DNA of 22,247 nt from an uncultured Collinsella sp. (GTDB lineage: Bacteria; Actinomycetota; Coriobacteriia; Coriobacteriales; Coriobacteriaceae). How positions within the stretch are numbered: position 1 is the first letter of the stretch; each line of letters opens with the position of its first letter. Position numbers and translations under genes: made by a program. The stretch is from NCBI GenBank assembly GCA_902478935.1, contig CABSMV010000020.1:1-22247 (forward strand), read 5' to 3'. Under the pieces are notes generated by a model, which saw only the letters and a program-made list of their open reading frames with translations, was not told the origin of the DNA and ran no database searches. Positions 1 through 6,926 of the stretch are shown here, piece after piece.

Positions 1-42
1 GCTCAGGAGTCTCGTGGGCTCGGAGATGTGTATAAGAGACAG
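1..42. other. Illumina Nextera adapter and index (artefact)
   Basis: These bases are library adapter, not genome. Bases 24-42 are the 19-bp Tn5 mosaic end (AGATGTGTATAAGAGACAG). Bases 9-23 are the Nextera read-2 adapter stem (GTCTCGTGGGCTCGG). Bases 1-8 (GCTCAGGA) match the Nextera i7 index N704 as it is written in the adapter oligo. Native sequence starts at about base 43, where the oppCD reading frame becomes sensible. The identification rests on remembered published adapter sequences. Confidence 0.97.
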
Positions 43-1885
43 GGCTCGGAACGGCGCCGGGCACCTGGTGCAGGCGGCCCGAACCGCTCTCGATGGACAG
101 AACGGAACCCAGAAGACCGCGGGTGTACTCGTGGATCGGGTTAGTGAGCAGCTCCTTGGTGGGCGCCTGCTCGATAACCTGGCCAGCGTACATAACCGTG
201 ATGTTATGGGCGACCTCGGCGACCAGAGCCAGGTCATGCGAAACGAAGATCATGGCAAAGCCGAGCTTGGCCTGAAGATCGTTGAGCAGCTTGATGACCT
301 GCTTCTGGACGGTAACGTCCAGAGCGGTCGTGGGCTCGTCACAGATGACCAGCTTGGGGTCGCGGGTAAGGGCCATAGCGATCAGGACACGCTGACGCTG
401 GCCGCCGGAAAGCTCGTGCGGATAGCTCTCGAGCGTGCGCTTGGGATCGAGGCCGACGAGCTCCAGGAGCTCCTCGGCGCTGCGGGTTCCGCCGCGCTTG
501 GTGAGCTGCTTCATCTGGGCAGAGATGAGCATGGAGGGGTTGAGCGAGGACAGGGCGTCCTGATAGACCATAGCGATATCGGTACCACGCAGGCCGAACC
601 ACTCCTTCTTGCTCATCTTGAGCAGGTCACGGCCCTCCCAGAGGACCTCGCCGGAAAGGTGCTCGTCCTCATCGGTCAGGCCCATGATGGCCAGCGTGGT
701 GATGGACTTACCGCAACCGGACTCGCCCACCAGGCCCATGGTCTGACCAGGACGGACGTCAAAGTTGACATGGTCGACAACGTTGATATCACCGTGATGC
801 TCAAACTGAATGCAGAAGTCACGGACCGAGAGAATCGGTTCGACAGACTCGTCGGGCACATGGCGATCGTCACGCTTGAGCTCGACATCGCGCAGGGCGC
901 CAAGGCGAGCGGAGAGGGACTGGGCCTGCTCCTTGTAGGCGCGAACGGGGTCGGAGACCAGCAGGTCGGCCTCGCGACGCTTGGAGGAATCGGTCGGATC
1001 CAGGGCGGCGGAGGGAGCAGCGGCCATGGCGTCGGTAATGCCCTCGGAGAGGATGTTGAGCGCCAGGCAGGTGATCATGATGGCCAGGCCCGGGAACAGC
1101 GCCTGCCACCAACGGCCGGCGAGCACGCCGCCGCGGGCGTCGGCGAGGATGTTGCCCCAGGTAGCGGTGGGCTCCTGAATACCAGCGCCGATGAAGGTCA
1201 GCGAGGCCTCGAAGATGATGGCGTCGGCGACCAGGGTAACGGTGAAAACCATGATCGGGGCGATGCAGTTACGCAGAACATGCTTGATCAAAATCCACGG
1301 AGCCTTGGCGCCGGAAACGATGACCGCGCGGACATAGTCCTCGCCGTACTCGGACACGATGTTGGCGCGCACGATACGGGCAATCTGCGGAGTGTACATA
1401 AAGCCAATGGCGAAGATGATCGACGGCACGGAGTTGCCCAGGATGGAGACGAAGACGGCCGCGAGGGCGATGCCCGGGATGGACATGATGATGTCCAAGA
1501 TACGCATGATCGTCTCGGAGACGGCCTTGCGCGAAACCGCTGCAAGGGCGCCTACGACCGAGCCGCAGACCAGAGCCATGGCAGTGGCGCCAAAGCCGAT
1601 AATCAGCGAGTAACGACCACCGTAGAGCATACGCGACAGAATGTCGCGACCCTTATCGTCGGTACCGAAAATAAATCCGTTGCCGGGAGCCTGGCGAGCC
1701 GTAAAGATCTCGACCGGGCTATAGGGGGCAAGAAGGGGCGCCAGAATCGCAGTCAGGGCGACCAGCACCAGCACGACGGCTGCAATCTTAGAAGACAGCG
1801 TCATCTTCTTCCAGCCACCGAGCTTGAGCCCCTTGGAGGCAGCCTTCTCGAGCTGCTCGGTTTGCTTCTCTCGAATCTTTACCAT
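43..1885 (-). CDS. Fused OppC-type permease and OppD-type ATPase (3' truncated)
   Basis: Membrane permease plus cytoplasmic ATPase of a peptide/nickel-class ABC importer in one chain. The visible 614 residues begin at ATG 1885. Residues 35-290 are an OppC-like permease: TM1 at about 34-54, the GTDDKGRD segment at 74-81, further TM segments, and an EAA-type cytoplasmic loop around 180-210. A charged linker (about 290-348) leads to an ABC ATPase: Walker A GESGCGKS 387-394, Q-loop Q442, signature LSGGQ 492-496, Walker B with D516/E517, and switch His 550. The start of the oligopeptide-transporter C-terminal extension (HEYTRGLL, then VPGAVPS) is present. Its last few dozen residues are lost because the contig ends. 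The gene starts 3 bp after oppB with only a weak RBS, which suggests translational coupling. Permease-ATPase fusions of this class are known in Actinobacteria. The substrate is not determined. Confidence 0.92.
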
Positions 1886-1888
1886 AAT

Positions 1889-2845
1889 CTACACCGTCCT
1901 GATGCGCGGGTTGATGAGCAGGTAGAGCATGTCAACCACGATGTTGATGATGATGAAGGCAAGAGCAACGACGATGACGACGCCCTGAACCAGGTTCGCC
2001 TCGTTGCCCTGAACGCCCTGCAGAATCGCGGTGCCCATGCCGGGGAGGTTGAAGATAACCTCGATGACGACGGCGCCGCCCATGAGGTAACCGATCTTAA
2101 GACCGAGGGTGGTGACCGGGGTGATCAGCGCATTGCGAAGAACGTTGATACCGACGACGACCTTCTCGGGAACGCCGGCGCCGCGAGCCATACGGACATA
2201 ATCCTTGTCGAGCTCCTCGACCATGGCGGTACGCACGATACGAGTCATCTGGCCCGTCAGCGGAAATGCCAAGGCGATAGCGGGCATGATCATACGTCCC
2301 AGATAGCCAACCGGATTCGTGGTGAAGTGAGGCAGAGCACCCGATGCCGGGAGCACCTTAAGGTAGGAAGAGAACAGCAGGATCAACAGAACGGCAAGCC
2401 AGAACGACGGGGTTGCCAAGCCGGCGATGGAAAAGACGCGGATCACTTGGTCCGGCCATTTGTCGCGATACAGTGCCGCGATGACGCCGAGCAAAAACGA
2501 AACGACCGCACCGATAGCAAGACCGATAAAGGTCAGCTGCATCGTGACGGGCAGGGCCGTGGAGATGCGCTTGGCAACGGAGTTGCGAGCAGCACCATAG
2601 GTGCCCATGTCGCCATGGATCAGATCGCCCATATAGCGCACGTAGCGCACGGGCCAGGGGTCGTCCAGACCATACTTCTCATGGTACTCGGCAACCGCCT
2701 CGGGCGAGGCACCGTCACCCAACGCCGTGTAGGCGGGGTCGGTCTTGGAGAACGACATAAGGAAGAACACCAGGACGGTGACGCCCAATGCCATGATCGG
2801 CAGCGCCACAAGACGCCTTCCAATCAAACGTAGCAAGTTGTTCAC
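1889..2845 (-). CDS. Peptide-type ABC transporter permease OppB
   Basis: Inner-membrane permease (318 aa) that should pair with the OppC half of the downstream fusion to form the import channel. The N-terminus (LLRLIGRRLVALPIMALG) leads straight into TM1 at about 12-30, as usual for DppB/OppB. The EAA loop is at about 215-240 (DYVRMARGAG, then INVLRNALIT), and the C-terminus has the family's INPRIR ending. I chose the GTG at 2845 because a strong AGGGGAGA ribosome site lies 5-6 nt upstream. An in-frame ATG at 2878 would add 11 untypical residues and lacks a good RBS. It sits between the substrate-binding protein gene and the fused permease/ATPase gene, so the three form one operon. No gene-specific substrate clue is visible. 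Confidence 0.93.
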   Translation of the reverse strand: MNNLLRLIGRRLVALPIMALGVTVLVFFLMSFSKTDPAYTALGDGASPEAVAEYHEKYGLDDPWPVRYVRYMGDLIHGDMGTYGAARNSVAKRISTALPVTMQLTFIGLAIGAVVSFLLGVIAALYRDKWPDQVIRVFSIAGLATPSFWLAVLLILLFSSYLKVLPASGALPHFTTNPVGYLGRMIMPAIALAFPLTGQMTRIVRTAMVEELDKDYVRMARGAGVPEKVVVGINVLRNALITPVTTLGLKIGYLMGGAVVIEVIFNLPGMGTAILQGVQGNEANLVQGVVIVVALAFIIINIVVDMLYLLINPRIRTV

Positions 2846-2906
2846 GTTCTCTCCCCTTTCTTTTGTCGGTAGGACCAACTGGTATATGAGTACGGATACT
2901 CATTAC

Positions 2907-2940
2907 AAGACCCGAGCGACATCGTTGCCGCCCGGGTCTT
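2907..2940 (-). promoter_or_regulatory. Intercistronic hairpin between binding protein and oppB
   Basis: A perfect 8-bp inverted repeat (AAGACCCG 2907-2914 and CGGGTCTT 2933-2940) can extend inward by about four pairs, one of them G-T, to make a 12-bp stem. In the minus direction it is not followed by a T-run. It is therefore more likely an mRNA-stabilising or partially terminating stem that keeps binding-protein mRNA above permease mRNA, as known for other importer operons. That role is inferred. Confidence 0.6.
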
Positions 2941-3002
2941 TGTTTCAACTATGAGGATACGGTCCCAACGACCGACATCCTGCATACAGACTCAAGCGAG
3001 TC

Positions 3003-4616
3003 TTACGCCTTGACGGTCGCAACGCCCCTGAAGGACATGCTCGTCGTGCCGATGCCCTTGAAGCCATCGAGAGCCTCGCCGTTGGGCGCAGTGGACGGAT
3101 CGTCCCAGGAAGCGGAGACGGTCTTGACGTGGACAACGGGGTACAGAACAGCGTTGTCGGCAATGATGTCGAAGCACTCGTTCCACTTCTTCTGCTGCTC
3201 GTCGCCCTCGGCGGCAAGAGCCTCGTCCATGAGACTGTGGAGCTTCTGCCACTCAGCGGACTCCTTCCACGGGCAACGGGTCTGCATCCAGACGTTGTCG
3301 CCGTACCACCAGTTGAGCAGCAGGTCGGGGTCGGCGCCGAAGCAGGAAGGATCGCCAGGGGCAAGGAGGATATCGTAGGCCTCGCCGCCGTCGATGGCAG
3401 CGTAGGTGGCCGGCGAGGTATCGGTCTGGATGGTCACATCGAAGCCGAGAGCGTCGAGGTCGTTCTTGACCTGGGCGGCCATGCCCTTAATCTGCTCGTT
3501 GTCGGTGGTGCGCAGGGTGATGGCACCCGGGGTGATGCCAGACTCCTCGATGAGCTTCTTAGCCTTCTTGGCGTCGGTCTTGTACACCGTGGAAGCCTCA
3601 TGATAGTTGGTGAAGCTCTTGGGCAGGTAGCAGCTGGCAGCGGTGGCAAGGCCGGCGAAGGTGTTGCTGACCATCTTCTCGGTGTCGAGCGCATACATGA
3701 CAGCCTGACGGACCTTGACGTTGTTCCAAGGCTCCTTGGCGACGTTGAACATGATGAAGCGGGTGCCGAAACCCTGAACGTTATCGATCTTGCAGCCGGC
3801 GCTCTCAAGCTGGTCGACGGCGTCAGCGGTAACGAGCTCCATAACGAGCGTGGAGCCCTCCTGCTGAGCGGTAACGCGAGCGGTGGGGTCGGTCAGGATG
3901 CTGTACTGGATCTTCTTATCCTCGGCAGCATACTCACCGTTGTACTCAGGATTGGGAACCAGGGTAATCTCGGTATCGGAGATAGAGTCGTACATCCAGG
4001 GGCCGGAGCCGATCGGCTGCTTGGCGCGATCCTCCTCGGTCTGGGTGGCCGGGGTAACGCGGACGATGGCCAGACGATCCTTGAGCAGGGAGAAGTTGGG
4101 GACCTTGGTCTTGACCGTCACGGTGCTGGCGTCCTTGGCCTCGATGGACTCGAAGGGCTGGAAGAACGGAGCATAGGTAGCGGAAGCGGCGCAAGCGGTG
4201 TAGGAGGCAACGACATCGTCAGCGGTGACCTCGGTGCCATCGGAGAACTTGGCGCCCTTGCGGATGGTGACCTCGAAAGTGGTGTCGTCCACGGACTTAG
4301 GATCGTCGGTGGCGAGCTCGTTGAAGGTGCTGTAGTCGTGGTAATCGATGCCGTAGAGGCCCTCGACGACGTGCCAGTTAGCACCCAGGCCCACAGCGGA
4401 GCCGGTGCTGGCGGGATCGAAGCTGGACGGAGCGTAAGCGGAACCAGCGGTGATCACGCCGCCGCCACGGTTGGCGGAATCGGTGGAACCGGAAGCGGAA
4501 CCCTCGTCGCTAGAGCTGCCACCGCAGCCGGTGAGACCAAGCCCTGCGACAGCAGCGACGCTGCCGGTGAGGCCGAGGAACGAACGCCTGGACATACCCT
4601 TGTTGATGATGGCCAT
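3003..4616 (-). CDS. Peptide-type substrate-binding lipoprotein (SBP_bac_5)
   Basis: Extracytoplasmic solute receptor (537 aa) that should deliver substrate to the OppB/OppCD complex. The N-terminus carries a twin-arginine motif (SRRSFLG, residues 9-15), a hydrophobic stretch, and a lipobox LTGC with the lipidated Cys at 31. It is probably exported folded by Tat and then anchored. A Ser/Gly/Asp-rich linker follows. The body has family-5 hallmarks, including KFSDGTEVTADDVVASY at about residue 130. The ATG at 4616 is chosen because AGGAG lies 5 nt upstream; the in-frame ATG at 4631 has no such site and would lengthen the signal peptide. It is the first gene of the importer operon, behind a 363-bp regulatory region. 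The family handles peptides, nickel, opines and other solutes; nothing here fixes which. Confidence 0.93.
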   Translation of the reverse strand: MAIINKGMSRRSFLGLTGSVAAVAGLGLTGCGGSSSDEGSASGSTDSANRGGGVITAGSAYAPSSFDPASTGSAVGLGANWHVVEGLYGIDYHDYSTFNELATDDPKSVDDTTFEVTIRKGAKFSDGTEVTADDVVASYTACAASATYAPFFQPFESIEAKDASTVTVKTKVPNFSLLKDRLAIVRVTPATQTEEDRAKQPIGSGPWMYDSISDTEITLVPNPEYNGEYAAEDKKIQYSILTDPTARVTAQQEGSTLVMELVTADAVDQLESAGCKIDNVQGFGTRFIMFNVAKEPWNNVKVRQAVMYALDTEKMVSNTFAGLATAASCYLPKSFTNYHEASTVYKTDAKKAKKLIEESGITPGAITLRTTDNEQIKGMAAQVKNDLDALGFDVTIQTDTSPATYAAIDGGEAYDILLAPGDPSCFGADPDLLLNWWYGDNVWMQTRCPWKESAEWQKLHSLMDEALAAEGDEQQKKWNECFDIIADNAVLYPVVHVKTVSASWDDPSTAPNGEALDGFKGIGTTSMSFRGVATVKA

Positions 4617-4752
4617 GTCTTCTCCTATCAATAGAGAATCTTACTCGGGAGCACCTAGACTTGCCCCCGCGCAACTTGCGGACGATATATACCTTACCTA
4701 CCGACGAACCCAACTGAGGTGCCGCGCTCGGCGACCGATACATACATACGCT

Positions 4753-4775
4753 TGAACGGTATTTACTACCGTTCA
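4753..4775. promoter_or_regulatory. Perfect 23-bp palindrome, probable operator
   Basis: TGAACGGTA (4753-4761) and TACCGTTCA (4767-4775) are exact inverted 9-bp arms around a 5-bp centre. The size and symmetry fit a dimeric repressor site. It covers the -10 element of the candidate importer promoter, so binding would block transcription. No regulator gene is present in the window. Confidence 0.6.
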
Positions 4776-4791
4776 CCGAATTCGTTGACAA
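4763..4791 (-). promoter_or_regulatory. Candidate promoter of the importer operon
   Basis: On the minus strand TTGTCA (4786-4791, five of six to consensus) is followed after 17 bp by TAGTAA (4763-4768, a weak -10). A start near 4756 would give a leader of about 140 nt. The -10 lies within the 23-bp palindrome. Confidence 0.4.
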
Positions 4792-4813
4792 ACGATTCGC
4801 CAGACAGTATGTA
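4785..4813 (+). promoter_or_regulatory. Candidate divergent plus-strand promoter
   Basis: A consensus TTGACA (4785-4790) is followed after exactly 17 bp by TATGTA (4808-4813). It overlaps the minus-strand -35 almost completely. Its product would run toward the 3' end of uvrC in antisense, or stop at the small hairpin at 4842-4862. Confidence 0.3.
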
Positions 4814-4841
4814 TCGGCGAGGTGAGATATCAGTCTTCGTC

Positions 4842-4864
4842 AACCCGCAGGATAGCAGGGTTTT
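4842..4864 (+). terminator. Weak plus-strand terminator-like hairpin
   Basis: AACCCGC (4842-4848) pairs with GC and GGGTT (4855-4862) with one bulged A and a 6-nt loop. A TTTT run is partly within the stem. It is oriented for plus-strand transcription and would end a transcript of only about 40-50 nt from the candidate promoter at 4785-4813. Confidence 0.3.
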
Positions 4865-4979
4865 CGCTTGGGTTAGTCAAACGTTTTAGCGTTAATAAAA
4901 CCCGAAACCAGCAGGCAATCATGGCGAAATAAATGGTTGAAAATCGCGCAATCATGTATATCAGTTGTTTGGCTCGTGT

Positions 4980-6926
4980 TTAGCTATCGGAATGGCCAGC
5001 CGCCGCCTCGGCGCGCTCGGCATTCCATGCAACGAGCGCCTCGTGGACCGCCTTGGCAACATCGGCAGGTATGCCGCGAACTTCCGCGATCTCTTGCTCG
5101 CTCGCCGCGCGCAAACGCTTCATCGAGCCAAAATGGCGCATAAGGGCACGTTTTCTGGTGGGTCCCACGCCTGGAACGTCATCGAGTACCGAAACCGTCA
5201 TGGCTTTATCGCGCAACTCGCGATGGAACGTGATGGCAAAACGGTGCGATTCATCGCGAACCTGTTTAATTAGATAGAGCGAAGCAGACCCGGTCGGCAG
5301 CACGACGGGAGTCTCGTCCCAAGGCACGAAAACTTCCTCATCGGCCTTCGCCAAGCCACAAACCGGTATATCGAGCCCAAGAGCCTCAAGTTGCTTGATC
5401 GCAGCGGTCAATTGCGGCTTACCGCCATCGACAACGAGCAAATCGGGGCGCGAGCCAAAGCGCTCGTCGACCATGCGCTCGGGAGCATAGCGTCGTCCCA
5501 AAACCTCGGACATCGACACGAAGTCGTTTGCCTCGTCCAATTCGGCCTGAATTTTAAAACGACGGTACTGGCTCTTGTCGGCGCGTCCGTTGGTAAACAC
5601 CACCATCGAGGCGACCGTAAAGGTTCCATGCAGCGTCGAGATATCGAAGCACTCGATACGCATCGGCGGCGCCGGCAGCGCCAGCGCGCTTTCGAGCTCC
5701 AGGAGCGCTTGATTGGTGCGGTCGTCAGCGTACCCCGTTCGCATCATGTAGCGCATGAGGGCATGGCGCGCATTTTTGGATGCCATATCGAGCAAACGGT
5801 GCTTTTCGCCACGCTGCGGCCTATGGAGATGGCAGGAACGCTCGCGCTTGCCTGCAAGCCACTCCCCCAGCGCCTCCGCATCCTCAAGCTCGACAGAGAG
5901 GTTTATCTCAGCTGGAATATCAGCCGTCTCGTCGTAATAGCGCTTAAGAAAGCCCGATTGAAGTTCCTCTTCGTCGACATCCAAACCCTTATCGAGAATA
6001 AACTCGCAGGTTCGAACCGTTCGACCCTCACGCACGACAAAGACGCAAGCGGCGGAGATGGTCTCCTCGCGATAGAAACCGATGACATCGATATCGACAC
6101 TGGAGGGAAAAACGACTTGCTGACGGTCGTCCAGACCCCTGATGACCTCCAAACGACGTTTGACGCGTGCCGCGCGCTCAAAGTCGAGCGCCTCGGCGGC
6201 ATCCGTCATCTCGGAGGTCAGCTCATCGACGACATCCTTGCGATGGCCCGACAAAAAGCGCTCGACACGCTTGACGTTCTTGGCATAGTCCGTAGGAGAA
6301 ATCGCGCCGACACACGCACCTGGGCCGCGCCCGACATGGTAGTCGAAGCAGGGACGCCCGTTTTGCGCGCAAATCATATTGACGATGTCTTCCTCGCCCT
6401 TGTGGGACTCGACGATACGACGACAACGACGCCACTCCGCACAAGAAGCCGAGCAGATCGGGATCACCTTGCGCAGCGTGTCAATGGTCTCACGCGCCGC
6501 GCGGCTATCGGTATAGGGACCAAAATAACGCGTTCCCGGCTTATGACGCTCGCGCGTGTATTTGATAGCGGGATACAGGTCGCCCTTTGTAATGGCGATA
6601 AAGGGGTAGCTCTTGTCATCCTTGAGGTCGACGTTAAAGTACGGATGGTACTGGCCGATCAGGTTGCGCTCGAGTACAAGCGCCTCATGCTCGGTTTCGA
6701 CAACGATGTAGTCAAAGCTCGCAACCAATTGCATCATGAGCGGTATTTTTTGGCGCTCATCCTGCAGCGTCACGTACTGGCGCATACGGGAACGCAGGTT
6801 TTTCGCCTTGCCAACGTAGATGACATCGCCCTTGGCATCTTTCCAAAGGTAACATCCGGGCTGCGTGGGAACGCGCGAAACCTGCTCGGCGAGTGTTGGA
6901 ATGTTGTCGTGACCGGCCACACGCAC
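4980..6926 (-). CDS. uvrC: UvrABC excinuclease subunit C
   Basis: Nuclease of nucleotide excision repair (648 aa) that makes both incisions after UvrB is loaded on damaged DNA. The GIY-YIG domain lies at about 20-100 (GCYLW and VIYVGKAKNLRSR). A cysteine-rich segment lies at 158-205. A UVR motif for UvrB binding lies at about 230-265 (ALDFERAARVKRRL). The RNase H-like second nuclease domain (ECFDIS 425-430, VVDGGKPQL 498-506, RDESHRFAI 557-565) has the expected acidic and His residues. A tandem helix-hairpin-helix lies at about 580-632 (DVPGVGPTRKRALM, EVRGIPADVAKAV). The GTG start (6926) directly follows the murJ TAG with no spacer, so translation is probably coupled. It is the last gene of ybaK-murJ-uvrC. 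A GTG two codons in is an alternative start. Confidence 0.97.
   Translation of the reverse strand: MRVAGHDNIPTLAEQVSRVPTQPGCYLWKDAKGDVIYVGKAKNLRSRMRQYVTLQDERQKIPLMMQLVASFDYIVVETEHEALVLERNLIGQYHPYFNVDLKDDKSYPFIAITKGDLYPAIKYTRERHKPGTRYFGPYTDSRAARETIDTLRKVIPICSASCAEWRRCRRIVESHKGEEDIVNMICAQNGRPCFDYHVGRGPGACVGAISPTDYAKNVKRVERFLSGHRKDVVDELTSEMTDAAEALDFERAARVKRRLEVIRGLDDRQQVVFPSSVDIDVIGFYREETISAACVFVVREGRTVRTCEFILDKGLDVDEEELQSGFLKRYYDETADIPAEINLSVELEDAEALGEWLAGKRERSCHLHRPQRGEKHRLLDMASKNARHALMRYMMRTGYADDRTNQALLELESALALPAPPMRIECFDISTLHGTFTVASMVVFTNGRADKSQYRRFKIQAELDEANDFVSMSEVLGRRYAPERMVDERFGSRPDLLVVDGGKPQLTAAIKQLEALGLDIPVCGLAKADEEVFVPWDETPVVLPTGSASLYLIKQVRDESHRFAITFHRELRDKAMTVSVLDDVPGVGPTRKRALMRHFGSMKRLRAASEQEIAEVRGIPADVAKAVHEALVAWNAERAEAAAGHSDS

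Larger units (their letters stand above)
4735..4817. repeat. 11-bp inverted repeat flanking the operator region
   Basis: CCGATACATAC (4735-4745) and GTATGTATCGG (4807-4817) are exact inverted copies 61 bp apart. They bracket the 23-bp palindrome but are not concentric with it. One arm overlaps the -10 of the candidate plus-strand promoter and the other lies in the putative importer leader. They could be two half-sites for a second regulator or a loop-forming pair. Confidence 0.55.
4617..4979. promoter_or_regulatory. Regulatory intergenic region upstream of importer operon
   Basis: This 363-bp gene-free stretch separates the uvrC stop from the importer operon. It is more AT-rich than the flanking genes and contains the palindrome, second inverted repeat, divergent candidate promoters and small hairpin listed separately. 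A second possible minus-strand promoter lies nearer the gene: TATATA at about 4684-4689, with a weak TTGGGT 16 bp upstream. I see no strong Rho-independent terminator immediately after uvrC, so some read-through into this region is possible. No convincing small ORF was seen. Confidence 0.6.

Noticed and set aside
14..2833. 939-codon plus-strand open frame starting MGSEMCIRDR
   Set aside because: Its start is translated adapter. The rest is antisense to OppCD and OppB and has no recognisable domain; it is open only because of high-GC codon bias.
3129..4634. 501-codon plus-strand open frame
   Set aside because: Antisense to the binding-protein gene, which has a clear signal peptide and family motifs. 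The plus-strand product is low-complexity Gly/Leu/Val/Asp-rich.
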